This document shows positions 1 through 6,245 of a stretch of 6,245 nt of DNA, piece by piece (position 1 is the stretch's first letter; each line of letters opens with the position of its first letter). Under the pieces are notes generated by a model. The model was not told the origin of the DNA and searched no databases. It worked only from the letters and a program-made list of their open reading frames with translations. Made by a program: the position numbers and the translations under genes. Origin of the DNA: Bacteroidota bacterium (GTDB taxonomy: Bacteria; Bacteroidota; Ignavibacteria; Kapaibacteriales; UBA2268); NCBI GenBank assembly GCA_017428585.1, contig JAFRQN010000220.1, positions 1 to 6,245 of the forward strand, written 5' to 3'.

Positions 1-1377
1 AATGAAATACAATCATTTATAGAGACACTCTGCAAGCCAGAATGGGAAGGAAGACGAGCTGGTGCTCCAGGATATATGGAAGCTGCTAATTATGTTGTTG
101 ACAGCCTTAAAAGCTGGGGACTTAAACCAGTAATGAAAAATAACAGCTGGTTCCAAGAATTTGAACATGAATGGACTAAAATTAAAGATCACGGCAATTT
201 ATCTGTTAGTTTTGAATTAAATAAAGATACTATAACAAAAACATATAAATTCCCAGATGATTATTTTCCTGGATCTTCATCAAGTTCAGGTACAATTACC
301 GCTCCTGCTGTTTGGGTCGGCTATGGCATCACTGCTCCAGAATTAAAATATGATGATTATGCAGGTATTGATGCAAAAGGGAAAATAGTCGTTATTGAAA
401 TGGAAACACCTGTTAATTCAAAACATAAAGACTATAAAACTTGGGCTAAGTACTCCTCCACTGTTTCTAAATTAAACAATGCAATAAAACATGGTGCCAA
501 AGGATTAATATTTATAGCAAAATTAGCTAATCCATCTCTGCCATATAATGATAATTTTGTTTACTGCTACATGAAACAAAGTTCCGTTGATGAACTATTT
601 ATAGGGCTTAAGGAAAAAAGAAAAACACTAATAGAACAAATAAAAAAGGATTTAAAACCTCATTCTCTATTATTAAATAAAACAATTTCCATAACAGCAA
701 ATACAGAATATTATCCAAACAGCAGCTGCTGCAATGTATTAGGATTGCTTGAAGGAAGCGATGATAAATTAAAAAATGAAATAATAATAGTAGGCGCTCA
801 TTTAGATGGAGTTGGAAATGCAGGCGCATTCTTCCCTGCTGCTTTAGACAATGCTTCCGGCTGTGTAGATATAATGGCAATAGCACAAGCATTAGCAAAA
901 TCAAAAGCAACTCTTAAACGCTCTATATTGTTTATTTTCTTTGGTGCAGAAGAAACTGGATTAAGAGGAAGTACTTATTATACAGAACATCCTGTTTTTC
1001 CAAAAAATAAAACATTATGTATGTTTAATTTTGATATGGTCGGCAATGGATGTGATATAGGTGTTTGGGGTGCTGACAGTTATCCGCAAATACAAAAATA
1101 CTTTGCTGAAGCTAACGATAAATATATACATCGCAAATTCCACTCTTCAGAATATGCTGATGATGGAGGACGTCCTCGTACAGATGGCATGGTCTTTGGC
1201 CGTGCAGGATATAGATCTATGGCAGCAATAACACCTCATGCTGTCAAAAAAACATATTACCACGATATAGGCGATACTCCTGATGCTGTTGTTCCAGAAA
1301 TAATGGAAGATATCAGCAAGTTGTTTTATTTAGCTTTAATAGGCATTGCAAACGATGCATCCATTACAGTAGAATAA
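1..1377 (+). CDS. M28-family zinc metallopeptidase with PA-domain insert, 5'-truncated by window edge
   Basis: The reading frame is open from base 1 to the TAA at 1375-1377, giving 458 visible residues. The ATG at base 76 is internal: the residues before it (EWEGRRAGAPGY) match the conserved region ahead of the M28 catalytic fold, so the true start and any signal peptide are upstream. A protease-associated (PA) type insert spans about bases 290-700 (VGYGITAPELKYDDYAGID, then GKIVV). All expected metal and catalytic residues are visible: His at 799 (GAHLDG), bridging Asp at 847 (ALDNASG), the Glu pair at 949-954 (GAEETGLRGS; first catalytic, second a ligand), Asp at 1033 (FNFDMVGNG) and His at 1261 (YYHDIGDTPD). 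The family removes N-terminal residues from peptides using two zinc ions, and Bacteroidota members are usually exported; export here is inferred. The exact substrate cannot be told. No clear terminator follows before alaS. Confidence 0.92.
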   Translation, partial: NEIQSFIETLCKPEWEGRRAGAPGYMEAANYVVDSLKSWGLKPVMKNNSWFQEFEHEWTKIKDHGNLSVSFELNKDTITKTYKFPDDYFPGSSSSSGTITAPAVWVGYGITAPELKYDDYAGIDAKGKIVVIEMETPVNSKHKDYKTWAKYSSTVSKLNNAIKHGAKGLIFIAKLANPSLPYNDNFVYCYMKQSSVDELFIGLKEKRKTLIEQIKKDLKPHSLLLNKTISITANTEYYPNSSCCNVLGLLEGSDDKLKNEIIIVGAHLDGVGNAGAFFPAALDNASGCVDIMAIAQALAKSKATLKRSILFIFFGAEETGLRGSTYYTEHPVFPKNKTLCMFNFDMVGNGCDIGVWGADSYPQIQKYFAEANDKYIHRKFHSSEYADDGGRPRTDGMVFGRAGYRSMAAITPHAVKKTYYHDIGDTPDAVVPEIMEDISKLFYLALIGIANDASITVE

Positions 1378-1436
1378 CTAATCATATATAGTTATAAAAT
1401 ACTATTAAACAGTATTAAAATTAAATAAAAAAATCG

Positions 1437-1444
1437 TATTTTTG
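1437..1444 (+). promoter_or_regulatory. Bacteroidota -7 promoter element for alaS
   Basis: TATTTTTG matches the Bacteroidota sigma-A -7 consensus TAnnTTTG exactly and lies 45 bases before the alaS ATG. It sits in a 14-base block (1434-1447) that recurs with one mismatch before the response-regulator gene. No convincing -33 TTTG is found about 20 bases upstream, so the -33 half is weak or absent. The transcript would start a few bases downstream, giving a leader of roughly 40 bases. That leader is A/T-rich with no Shine-Dalgarno sequence. Confidence 0.65.
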
Positions 1445-1489
1445 TAATTGTGAAATTATCAAATATTTATACTAAAAAACTTAATTAAA

Positions 1490-4048
1490 ATGAAAACATC
1501 AATAGAAATAAGAGAATCCTTTTTAGATTTTTTCAAATCAAAAGGACATAGAATAGTAGAAAGTATGCCGGTTGTACCTCATAATGATCCAACATTATTA
1601 TTTACAAATGCTGGCATGAATCAGTTTAAGGACGTATTTCTTGGTATAGGAAAAAGAGATTATAGCCGAGCAGCAGATTCACAAAAATGTATAAGAGTTA
1701 GCGGCAAACATAATGACTTAGAAGAAGTAGGCGTTGATACATATCATCATACTTTCTTTGAAATGCTGGGTAATTGGAGTTTCGGCGATTATTATAAAGC
1801 AGAAGCTATCGATTATGCATGGGAACTTTTAACAAAAGTTTGGAAATTAGATACAACAAGATTATATGCAACTGTTTATCGTACCGATGACGAAGCATAC
1901 GAAATTTGGAAAAAATACTTGCCTGAATCACATATACAAAGATTTGCAGAAAAAGATAATTTTTGGGAAATGGGCGCAACAGGTCCATGCGGCCCTTGCA
2001 GTGAAATACATTATGATAGAACACCTGATAAAAGCGGTGCTAAATTGGTAAATGCTGGTTCACCTGATGTTATAGAAATATGGAACTTAGTATTTATTCA
2101 ATTTAACAGAAAAGATGATGGTACATTAGAACCTCTACCATCAAAATTTGTTGATACAGGTATGGGATTTGAAAGAATCTGCGCTATTCTTCAAAATGTT
2201 AATTCAAATTATGATACTGATGTTTTCCTTCCTATTATTGGAGAAATACAAAGACTCAGCGGAATAATATATACAACTTCGCTTGAAAAGAAAAGCGATA
2301 TTGCAATGCGTGTTATAGCAGACCATATACGTACATTATGTTTTTCAATAGCAGACGGTGTACTTCCAGGAAATGACGGAAGAAATTACGTTATACGAAG
2401 AATTTTAAGACGTGCATTAAGATACGCTAAATCTTTAGGCTTTACACAACCTGTTTTATACAAGTTGGTAAATATTGTCGTCAATTCAATGGGCGACCAT
2501 TTTACAGAATTAAAAAAGAATAGAGATTTAATCCAAAAAATAATCTACAATGAAGAAGTCAGCTTCCTCCAAACAATGGAACGTGGATTAGAAAAAATAG
2601 AAGCTATTATTAATGGTATTATATCTAATAATCAAGAAAAGATTATTTCTGGCAATGATGCATTTTTATTATATGATACATTTGGCTTCCCATTGGATTT
2701 AACAGAACTAATTGCTCGAGAACGTGGTTTTAAGGTAGATTCTTCAGAATTTGAAAAAAGAATGAACGAACAAAAAGAACGCTCAAGAGCAGCAAGAAAA
2801 GTAGTTTCTATGAACAGCAATCTACCGCAAGTTAATATAGAAACAGAATTTATAGGTTATCAATTAGAAAACTTCAAACCAACAGATGCAAAAGTAAAAT
2901 ATTTCCAAGATAATATAATCGTACTTGACCGTACTCCATTTTATAGCGAAAGCGGCGGACAAATCAGTGATATAGGAATATTATTTATTAATAGCAAAAG
3001 CTACAATGTAGTTGATGTAAAAAAACAAGGCGGAACAATATTCCATATCTGCAACAGCAATATAGAATGTAATATTGGAGATGATGTTAAATGTTTAATT
3101 GATTTTGAACGCAGAAACAATATTATGAGAAATCACTCTGCTACTCATTTGCTGCATGAAGCACTGCGTTCTCAATTAGGAAGTCATGTTAAACAAGCAG
3201 GTTCTTTAGTTACTGATACTTATCTGCGTTTTGATTTCAACCATTTTGAAAAACTTAGCAACGAACAAATAAAAAGCATAGAAAAAGCAGTAAATGCTAT
3301 TATTTTAATTAAACAACCAGTTAATACAAAAGTACTGCCTATTGAAGAAGCAAGAAAACTTCCAAATGTAAAGATGTTCTTTGGCGATAAATATGGAGAC
3401 TTTGTACGAGTTGTTTCAATTGGAAATTTCTCTTCTGAATTCTGCGGCGGTACACACGTTTCTAATTCAAGCGATATTTGTTTTTTTAAGATTATTTCAG
3501 AATCATCTATTGCTTCAGGCGTAAGAAGAATAGAAGCTGTTACTGGCAAAAAAGCCTTTGAATATGTTGAAAATTTGGAAAAGAACATAGAAGAGAAAAA
3601 TATTGCCATAGAAAAATTAAACAATCAAATAAAATCATTAGAAAAAGAAATAGAAAAGACTAAACTTTCAACATTGACAAAAAACTCTAATGATTTTATG
3701 AGTGAAGCAAAATTATTTGGAGATGTTAAAGTATTAGTAAAACAAATGGAATTGCAAAATTTAGATCAATTAAGAACAATAGCTGAAAATGTTCGAGATA
3801 AATTTGGCACTAAAGGTATTTGTTTAATAGCAGCTGTTATTGAAAATAAAATACAATTAGCTTGTTCTGTAACAGAAGATCTAAAAGGCACTGCTCCTGC
3901 AGGCAAATTAGTTGGTGAAGCTGCGAAATTATTAAATGGCGGCGGCGGCGGCAAACCACATTTAGCAACAGCAGGCGGAAAAGATATTTCAAAAATACAA
4001 TCTCTATTAAATACAGATTTCTATGAAATAGTAAAAAAATATATTTAA
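1490..4048 (+). CDS. alaS: Alanine--tRNA ligase (alanyl-tRNA synthetase)
   Basis: This cytoplasmic class II synthetase charges tRNA-Ala with alanine and hydrolyses mischarged Ser/Gly-tRNA-Ala. The 852 residues are close to the usual bacterial length of about 870. The N-terminal aminoacylation core shows DPTLLFTNAGMNQFKD (33-48), SQKCIRVSGKHNDLEEVG (64-81), MGATGPCGPCSEIHYDR (161-177) and the motif 3 region GMGFER (224-229). The editing domain has its zinc-binding residues: H549 and H553 in HSATH, and C652 and H656 in CGGTH. A charged, predicted coiled coil follows at about 689-735. The C-Ala domain ends in a glycine-rich segment (five Gly at 817-821, then KPHLATAGG). The ATG is chosen because MKTSIEIRESFLDFF aligns with the family N-terminus and the spacing to the promoter element fits. 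The gene appears monocistronic, with its own promoter and terminator. I see no frameshift or missing key residue. Confidence 0.98.
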   Translation: MKTSIEIRESFLDFFKSKGHRIVESMPVVPHNDPTLLFTNAGMNQFKDVFLGIGKRDYSRAADSQKCIRVSGKHNDLEEVGVDTYHHTFFEMLGNWSFGDYYKAEAIDYAWELLTKVWKLDTTRLYATVYRTDDEAYEIWKKYLPESHIQRFAEKDNFWEMGATGPCGPCSEIHYDRTPDKSGAKLVNAGSPDVIEIWNLVFIQFNRKDDGTLEPLPSKFVDTGMGFERICAILQNVNSNYDTDVFLPIIGEIQRLSGIIYTTSLEKKSDIAMRVIADHIRTLCFSIADGVLPGNDGRNYVIRRILRRALRYAKSLGFTQPVLYKLVNIVVNSMGDHFTELKKNRDLIQKIIYNEEVSFLQTMERGLEKIEAIINGIISNNQEKIISGNDAFLLYDTFGFPLDLTELIARERGFKVDSSEFEKRMNEQKERSRAARKVVSMNSNLPQVNIETEFIGYQLENFKPTDAKVKYFQDNIIVLDRTPFYSESGGQISDIGILFINSKSYNVVDVKKQGGTIFHICNSNIECNIGDDVKCLIDFERRNNIMRNHSATHLLHEALRSQLGSHVKQAGSLVTDTYLRFDFNHFEKLSNEQIKSIEKAVNAIILIKQPVNTKVLPIEEARKLPNVKMFFGDKYGDFVRVVSIGNFSSEFCGGTHVSNSSDICFFKIISESSIASGVRRIEAVTGKKAFEYVENLEKNIEEKNIAIEKLNNQIKSLEKEIEKTKLSTLTKNSNDFMSEAKLFGDVKVLVKQMELQNLDQLRTIAENVRDKFGTKGICLIAAVIENKIQLACSVTEDLKGTAPAGKLVGEAAKLLNGGGGGKPHLATAGGKDISKIQSLLNTDFYEIVKKYI

Positions 4049-4058
4049 TCAATTAAAT

Positions 4059-4102
4059 AAAACATATAAAATAGATTAATTTCTATTTTATATGTTTTTT
4101 TT
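4059..4102 (+). terminator. Rho-independent terminator of alaS
   Basis: The inverted repeat at 4059-4075 pairs perfectly with 4082-4098 around a six-base loop (TTAATT), and an eight-T run covers 4095-4102. The 17-bp stem has only two G:C pairs, so stability comes from its length. It begins 10 bases after the alaS stop and separates alaS from the response-regulator promoter. The left arm lacks a long A-run, so termination is probably mainly on the + strand. Confidence 0.85.
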
Positions 4103-4144
4103 CTTAACAATATATTAAAGTTTTATATTTTATAAATTTTTTCG

Positions 4145-4152
4145 TATCTTTG
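4145..4152 (+). promoter_or_regulatory. Bacteroidota -7 promoter element for the response regulator
   Basis: TATCTTTG fits TAnnTTTG exactly, 39 bases before the GTG start. The surrounding 14 bases (4142-4155) differ from those at the alaS promoter (1434-1447) at one position. A clear -33 TTTG is not seen; only T-rich sequence lies near 4121-4125. The position, just after the alaS terminator, supports independent housekeeping-type transcription of the regulator gene. Confidence 0.68.
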
Positions 4153-4173
4153 TAACACCAATTATATAAAGTC

Positions 4174-4194
4174 AAAAAAAAAGCATAAAGAGTG
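4174..4194 (+). promoter_or_regulatory. A-rich translation start region with GTG start codon
   Basis: A run of nine A (4174-4182) precedes the GTG at 4192-4194, and no GGAGG-like sequence is present at the usual spacing. An in-frame TAA at 4186-4188 excludes an earlier start. The next in-frame ATG is at codon 54, directly after the phospho-acceptor Asp, which would destroy the receiver domain. GTG is therefore the start. A-rich leaders without Shine-Dalgarno sequences are common in Bacteroidota. Confidence 0.7.
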
Positions 4195-5604
4195 GAACAG
4201 TATAAAATAATAATTGTCGAAGACGACTTATCAATTAATAAATCACTAACAAAACATTTAGAAAAGAAATACAAGGTTATTAGTTTTACTAATAGCAATG
4301 ACGCATTTTCTAAATTACATTTACATAACCCTGATCTAATTTTATTAGATATGTTTCTGGGGTATGATAATGGTTTAGCGCTTTTAGATCAATTACGATT
4401 AGAAGGCTGGCAAATGCCTGTCATAATTATTACAGGATCTAATGATATAAAATTGGCAGTACGATCTGTTAAATTAGGTGCAGAAGATTTTATTCTAAAA
4501 CCTATTGAATTGGAACAATTAGATTTAACAATAGAAAAAGCTCTACGCAATTCGATGATGCGGAGACGTGTTGAAATTACCAACGAGCAGCTTCAAAAAA
4601 CTATAGGTACTCAAACCAATATAATAGGAGAATCAGAATCTATAACTTCTGTGTTAAAATTAGCCTCTAAAGCTGCTGCTTCTAATGATACAACAGTATT
4701 GCTGACAGGCGAAACAGGAACAGGAAAAGAACTAATAGCAAATTATATTCATAATAATTCACAAAGAAAAGATAAACCTTTTATTCCTATTAATTGTGGT
4801 GCTATTCCTAAAGACTTAGCTGAAAATGAATTATTTGGTCATGAACGTGGTGCTTTTACTGGTGCAAATGATAAAGTAAATGGACGATTTGAGCAAGCAC
4901 AGCACGGAACCATTATGTTAGATGAAATAGCAGAACTAAGTTTAGACTTGCAGGTAAAATTATTAAGAATATTAGAGGCACGAAAATTTTATAGACTTGG
5001 CGGACAAAAAGAAATTAGTATAGATGTACGTGTAATTGCAGCAACAAACAAAAATTTAGCTGAACTTGTAGCTAAAGGAGAATTTAGAGAGGATTTATAT
5101 TATAGACTTAATACATTCCCTATTAATATTCCACCTTTAAGAGAACGAGGAAACGATATTTTATTGCTTGCTGCATATTTTATAGATGAATTTAACAAAG
5201 AACGCAACAGCAATATAAATTTTGACAACGATGCTATTAATATATTGCTGAATTATAAATGGCCGGGAAATATCCGTGAATTAAGAAATGTTATCGAACG
5301 TATTTTATTATTGCATGATGCAGATAAAAATACTATTACAAAATCTGAACTTGCACTATCAGGTATTATCGATAGCAATAGTATTAATAATAACATTAAG
5401 TTAACTGAAAACAATCATTATCTGAAAATATCAAATAATGGTGCAACAGAATCAGAAGTTTTAACAGATTTAATTATTCAAACATTAACATTAACTAAAG
5501 GCAATATCAAAAAAGCAACGAAACTATTGAATACAACAGAGACAAAATTAAAATATATGATAACACAATATGGTATTAATATAGAAACATATAAAAATCT
5601 ATAA
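4192..5604 (+). CDS. Sigma-54-dependent response regulator, NtrC type (receiver, AAA+, Fis-type HTH)
   Basis: This 470-residue cytoplasmic activator should be phosphorylated by a partner kinase, then use ATP to remodel RpoN (sigma-54) RNA polymerase. The receiver domain (about 4-118) has the acidic pair D11/D12, phospho-acceptor D53 in LILLDM, T81 and K103 (LKP). The AAA+ domain (about 142-375) has Walker A GETGTGKE (173-180), an intact sigma-54 contact loop GAFTGA (220-225), Walker B MLDE (242-245), likely arginine fingers R299 and R305, and WPGNIREL (357-364). A polar, Asn-rich linker (about 378-420) leads to a Fis-type helix-turn-helix (about 424-462). That helix (TETKLKYMITQYGI) lacks the basic residues usual there, so its DNA targets or affinity may be unusual. 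No kinase gene is visible, so the regulator is an orphan in this window. A TonB-like gene follows after 59 bases and may be co-transcribed. The function class is sure; the regulated process is unknown. Confidence 0.94.
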   Translation: MEQYKIIIVEDDLSINKSLTKHLEKKYKVISFTNSNDAFSKLHLHNPDLILLDMFLGYDNGLALLDQLRLEGWQMPVIIITGSNDIKLAVRSVKLGAEDFILKPIELEQLDLTIEKALRNSMMRRRVEITNEQLQKTIGTQTNIIGESESITSVLKLASKAAASNDTTVLLTGETGTGKELIANYIHNNSQRKDKPFIPINCGAIPKDLAENELFGHERGAFTGANDKVNGRFEQAQHGTIMLDEIAELSLDLQVKLLRILEARKFYRLGGQKEISIDVRVIAATNKNLAELVAKGEFREDLYYRLNTFPINIPPLRERGNDILLLAAYFIDEFNKERNSNINFDNDAINILLNYKWPGNIRELRNVIERILLLHDADKNTITKSELALSGIIDSNSINNNIKLTENNHYLKISNNGATESEVLTDLIIQTLTLTKGNIKKATKLLNTTETKLKYMITQYGINIETYKNL

Positions 5605-5623
5605 CGTAATAAAAATTAAATTG

Positions 5624-5631
5624 TATTTTTT
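5624..5631 (+). promoter_or_regulatory. Possible weak -7 promoter element before the TonB-like gene
   Basis: TATTTTTT matches TAnnTTTG at all but the last base and lies 32 bases before the ATG at 5664, a similar setting to the two better promoters. The sequence is so T-rich that a chance match is likely, and no -33 element is visible. Read-through from the upstream regulator gene is an equal alternative. Confidence 0.25.
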
Positions 5632-5663
5632 AGTTAATAAACATAATAATTAAATATATTATC

Positions 5664-6152
5664 ATGAAAAAAATAACACTTATATTAACAATAGTTTTAC
5701 TATTAGGTAATTATTCTTTACCTTTAGCAAGCCAACAAACCAAGCCAAAGAACTGTAAAAGAAATACAACAAAAGTAGTTAAATCTAATAAACAAGATAC
5801 TATTAAACAAGAAATTGTAAAAAAAGATACTACAGCTAAGCTTGAAGATAGAGACATTGTTTTTGATCTAAAAAGACTTAATTTAATGGCTTCATTATCA
5901 GTTTATGGTCAAAAGGATTATGAAGGCAGTGGACGTGTTGTTGTTGCAGTAGATATTGACGAAGAAGGATTATTTAGAAAATTAGAAATAAAAGAAAGTA
6001 CAAATAAAAAACTCAATCTTCCAGCTATAAAAGTTATACAGGAATATGGAAAAAAATATAATATTCAAGCTGCTGTAAAAAATGGTGTGCCTGTATATAC
6101 AGAAGATTTAATTGTTCCTGTTGAATTTGATATGGATAGATTCAAAGATTAA
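5664..6152 (+). CDS. Small exported protein with TonB C-terminal-like domain
   Basis: The 162-residue product starts with a signal-peptide-like segment: KK at 2-3, a hydrophobic core at about 4-15 and a possible cleavage site near LAS-QQ (21-25). The segment could instead remain as an inner-membrane anchor, as in TonB. The only cysteine (C31) is not in a lipobox, so a lipoprotein is unlikely. A Lys/Thr-rich linker (about 26-62) leads to a domain at about 75-157 patterned like the TonB C-terminus: GSGRVVVAVDIDEEGLF (88-104), a central helix LNLPAIKVIQEY (117-128), and NGVPVYTEDLIVPVEFDM (140-157). TonB C-terminal domains carry energy from ExbB/ExbD to outer-membrane receptors, and Bacteroidota have many short TonB-like proteins. 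No ExbB, ExbD or receptor gene is nearby, and the Pro-rich spacer of classical TonB is missing, so a true energy-transducing role is uncertain. The gene lies 59 bases after the regulator and before a strong terminator. Confidence 0.78.
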   Translation: MKKITLILTIVLLLGNYSLPLASQQTKPKNCKRNTTKVVKSNKQDTIKQEIVKKDTTAKLEDRDIVFDLKRLNLMASLSVYGQKDYEGSGRVVVAVDIDEEGLFRKLEIKESTNKKLNLPAIKVIQEYGKKYNIQAAVKNGVPVYTEDLIVPVEFDMDRFKD

Positions 6153-6177
6153 ATAGATAATTTAAGATATTATTAAT

Positions 6178-6208
6178 AAAAAAAGGAGCATTACTGCTCC
6201 TTTTTTTT
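6178..6208. terminator. Rho-independent terminator after the TonB-like gene, probably bidirectional
   Basis: The stem GGAGCA (6185-6190) pairs with TGCTCC (6195-6200) across the loop TTAC. It is flanked by seven A (6178-6184) on the left and eight T (6201-6208) on the right, so the full pairing reaches 13 bp. The hairpin begins 25 bases after the TAA at 6150-6152. The A-run becomes a T-run on the minus strand, so the structure can also stop transcription arriving from the right. Confidence 0.88.
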
Positions 6209-6245
6209 ATAATTTCAAATAATTTAATTTATTCTTCTCGTAAAA

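Noticed and set aside
608..910. A 100-codon Leu/Phe-rich open frame on the minus strand within the peptidase gene
   Set aside because: It looks like a membrane protein only because it is antisense to A-rich Lys/Asn/Glu codons. The sense strand encodes conserved M28 residues over the same bases.
1374..1416. Two short inverted repeats after the peptidase stop (1374-1380 with 1389-1395; 1398-1403 with 1411-1416) as a terminator
   Set aside because: The stems are only 6-7 bp and AT-rich, and neither is followed by a T-run, so they are not better than chance in this sequence.
3480..3490. Seven-T run in alaS as a programmed frameshift site
   Set aside because: The frame continues intact through the conserved C-Ala domain to a normal full-length stop, so no frameshift is needed to make the protein.
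3220..3624. A 134-codon open frame on the minus strand inside alaS
   Set aside because: It lies antisense to the conserved editing domain of alaS, its product is a Ser/Phe/Ile-rich low-complexity sequence expected from the complement of AT-rich codons, and no promoter or family motif is seen.
3806..3825. TGGCAC followed by TTTGT inside alaS as a sigma-54 promoter
   Set aside because: The -12 half does not match TTGC at the required spacing, and the site lies inside a coding region on the same strand, far from any downstream start.
5608..5635. Imperfect A-run/T-run pairing between the regulator and the TonB-like gene as a terminator
   Set aside because: The possible stem (about 5611-5616 with 5625-5630) is six A:T pairs with no G:C pair, and it overlaps the candidate promoter; such pairing is expected by chance here.

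Overview
This is an AT-rich window (by eye about 30% G+C) with four genes, all on the + strand. It most likely comes from a member of the Bacteroidota. Three things point that way. The AlaRS core reads like Bacteroidota AlaRS (SQKCIRVSGKHNDLEEVG, then FEMLGNWSFGDYYK). The promoters carry the Bacteroidota -7 element TAnnTTTG. The start codons have A-rich leaders and no convincing Shine-Dalgarno sequence. I cannot narrow the taxon further; the low G+C would suit an uncultured gut or host-associated lineage, but that is inference.

Layout. Bases 1-1377 hold the 3' part of a zinc-dependent M28-family peptidase with a PA-domain insert; its start and any signal peptide lie outside the window. A 112-base gap holds a Bacteroidota-type promoter element for alaS (1490-4048), a full-length alanyl-tRNA synthetase with intact catalytic, editing and C-Ala regions. 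A strong AT-rich hairpin terminator closes alaS. A second, nearly identical promoter element then drives a GTG-started, NtrC-type sigma-54-dependent response regulator (4192-5604). Sixty bases on is a small exported protein with a TonB C-terminal-like domain (5664-6152), followed by a GC-containing terminator that looks bidirectional. No stretch over 300 bases lacks a gene.

How the genes fit together. The peptidase and alaS appear to be separate functions that happen to be adjacent. The regulator and the TonB-like gene may form a two-gene transcription unit, since no good terminator separates them and one follows the second gene. No histidine kinase, ExbB/ExbD or TonB-dependent receptor is in view, so the regulator's signal and the TonB-like protein's partner are unknown.

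I see no mobile element, CRISPR array, RNA gene or clearly novel system. The most useful leads are the repeated promoter module, the atypical recognition helix of the regulator, and the regulator/TonB-like pairing.
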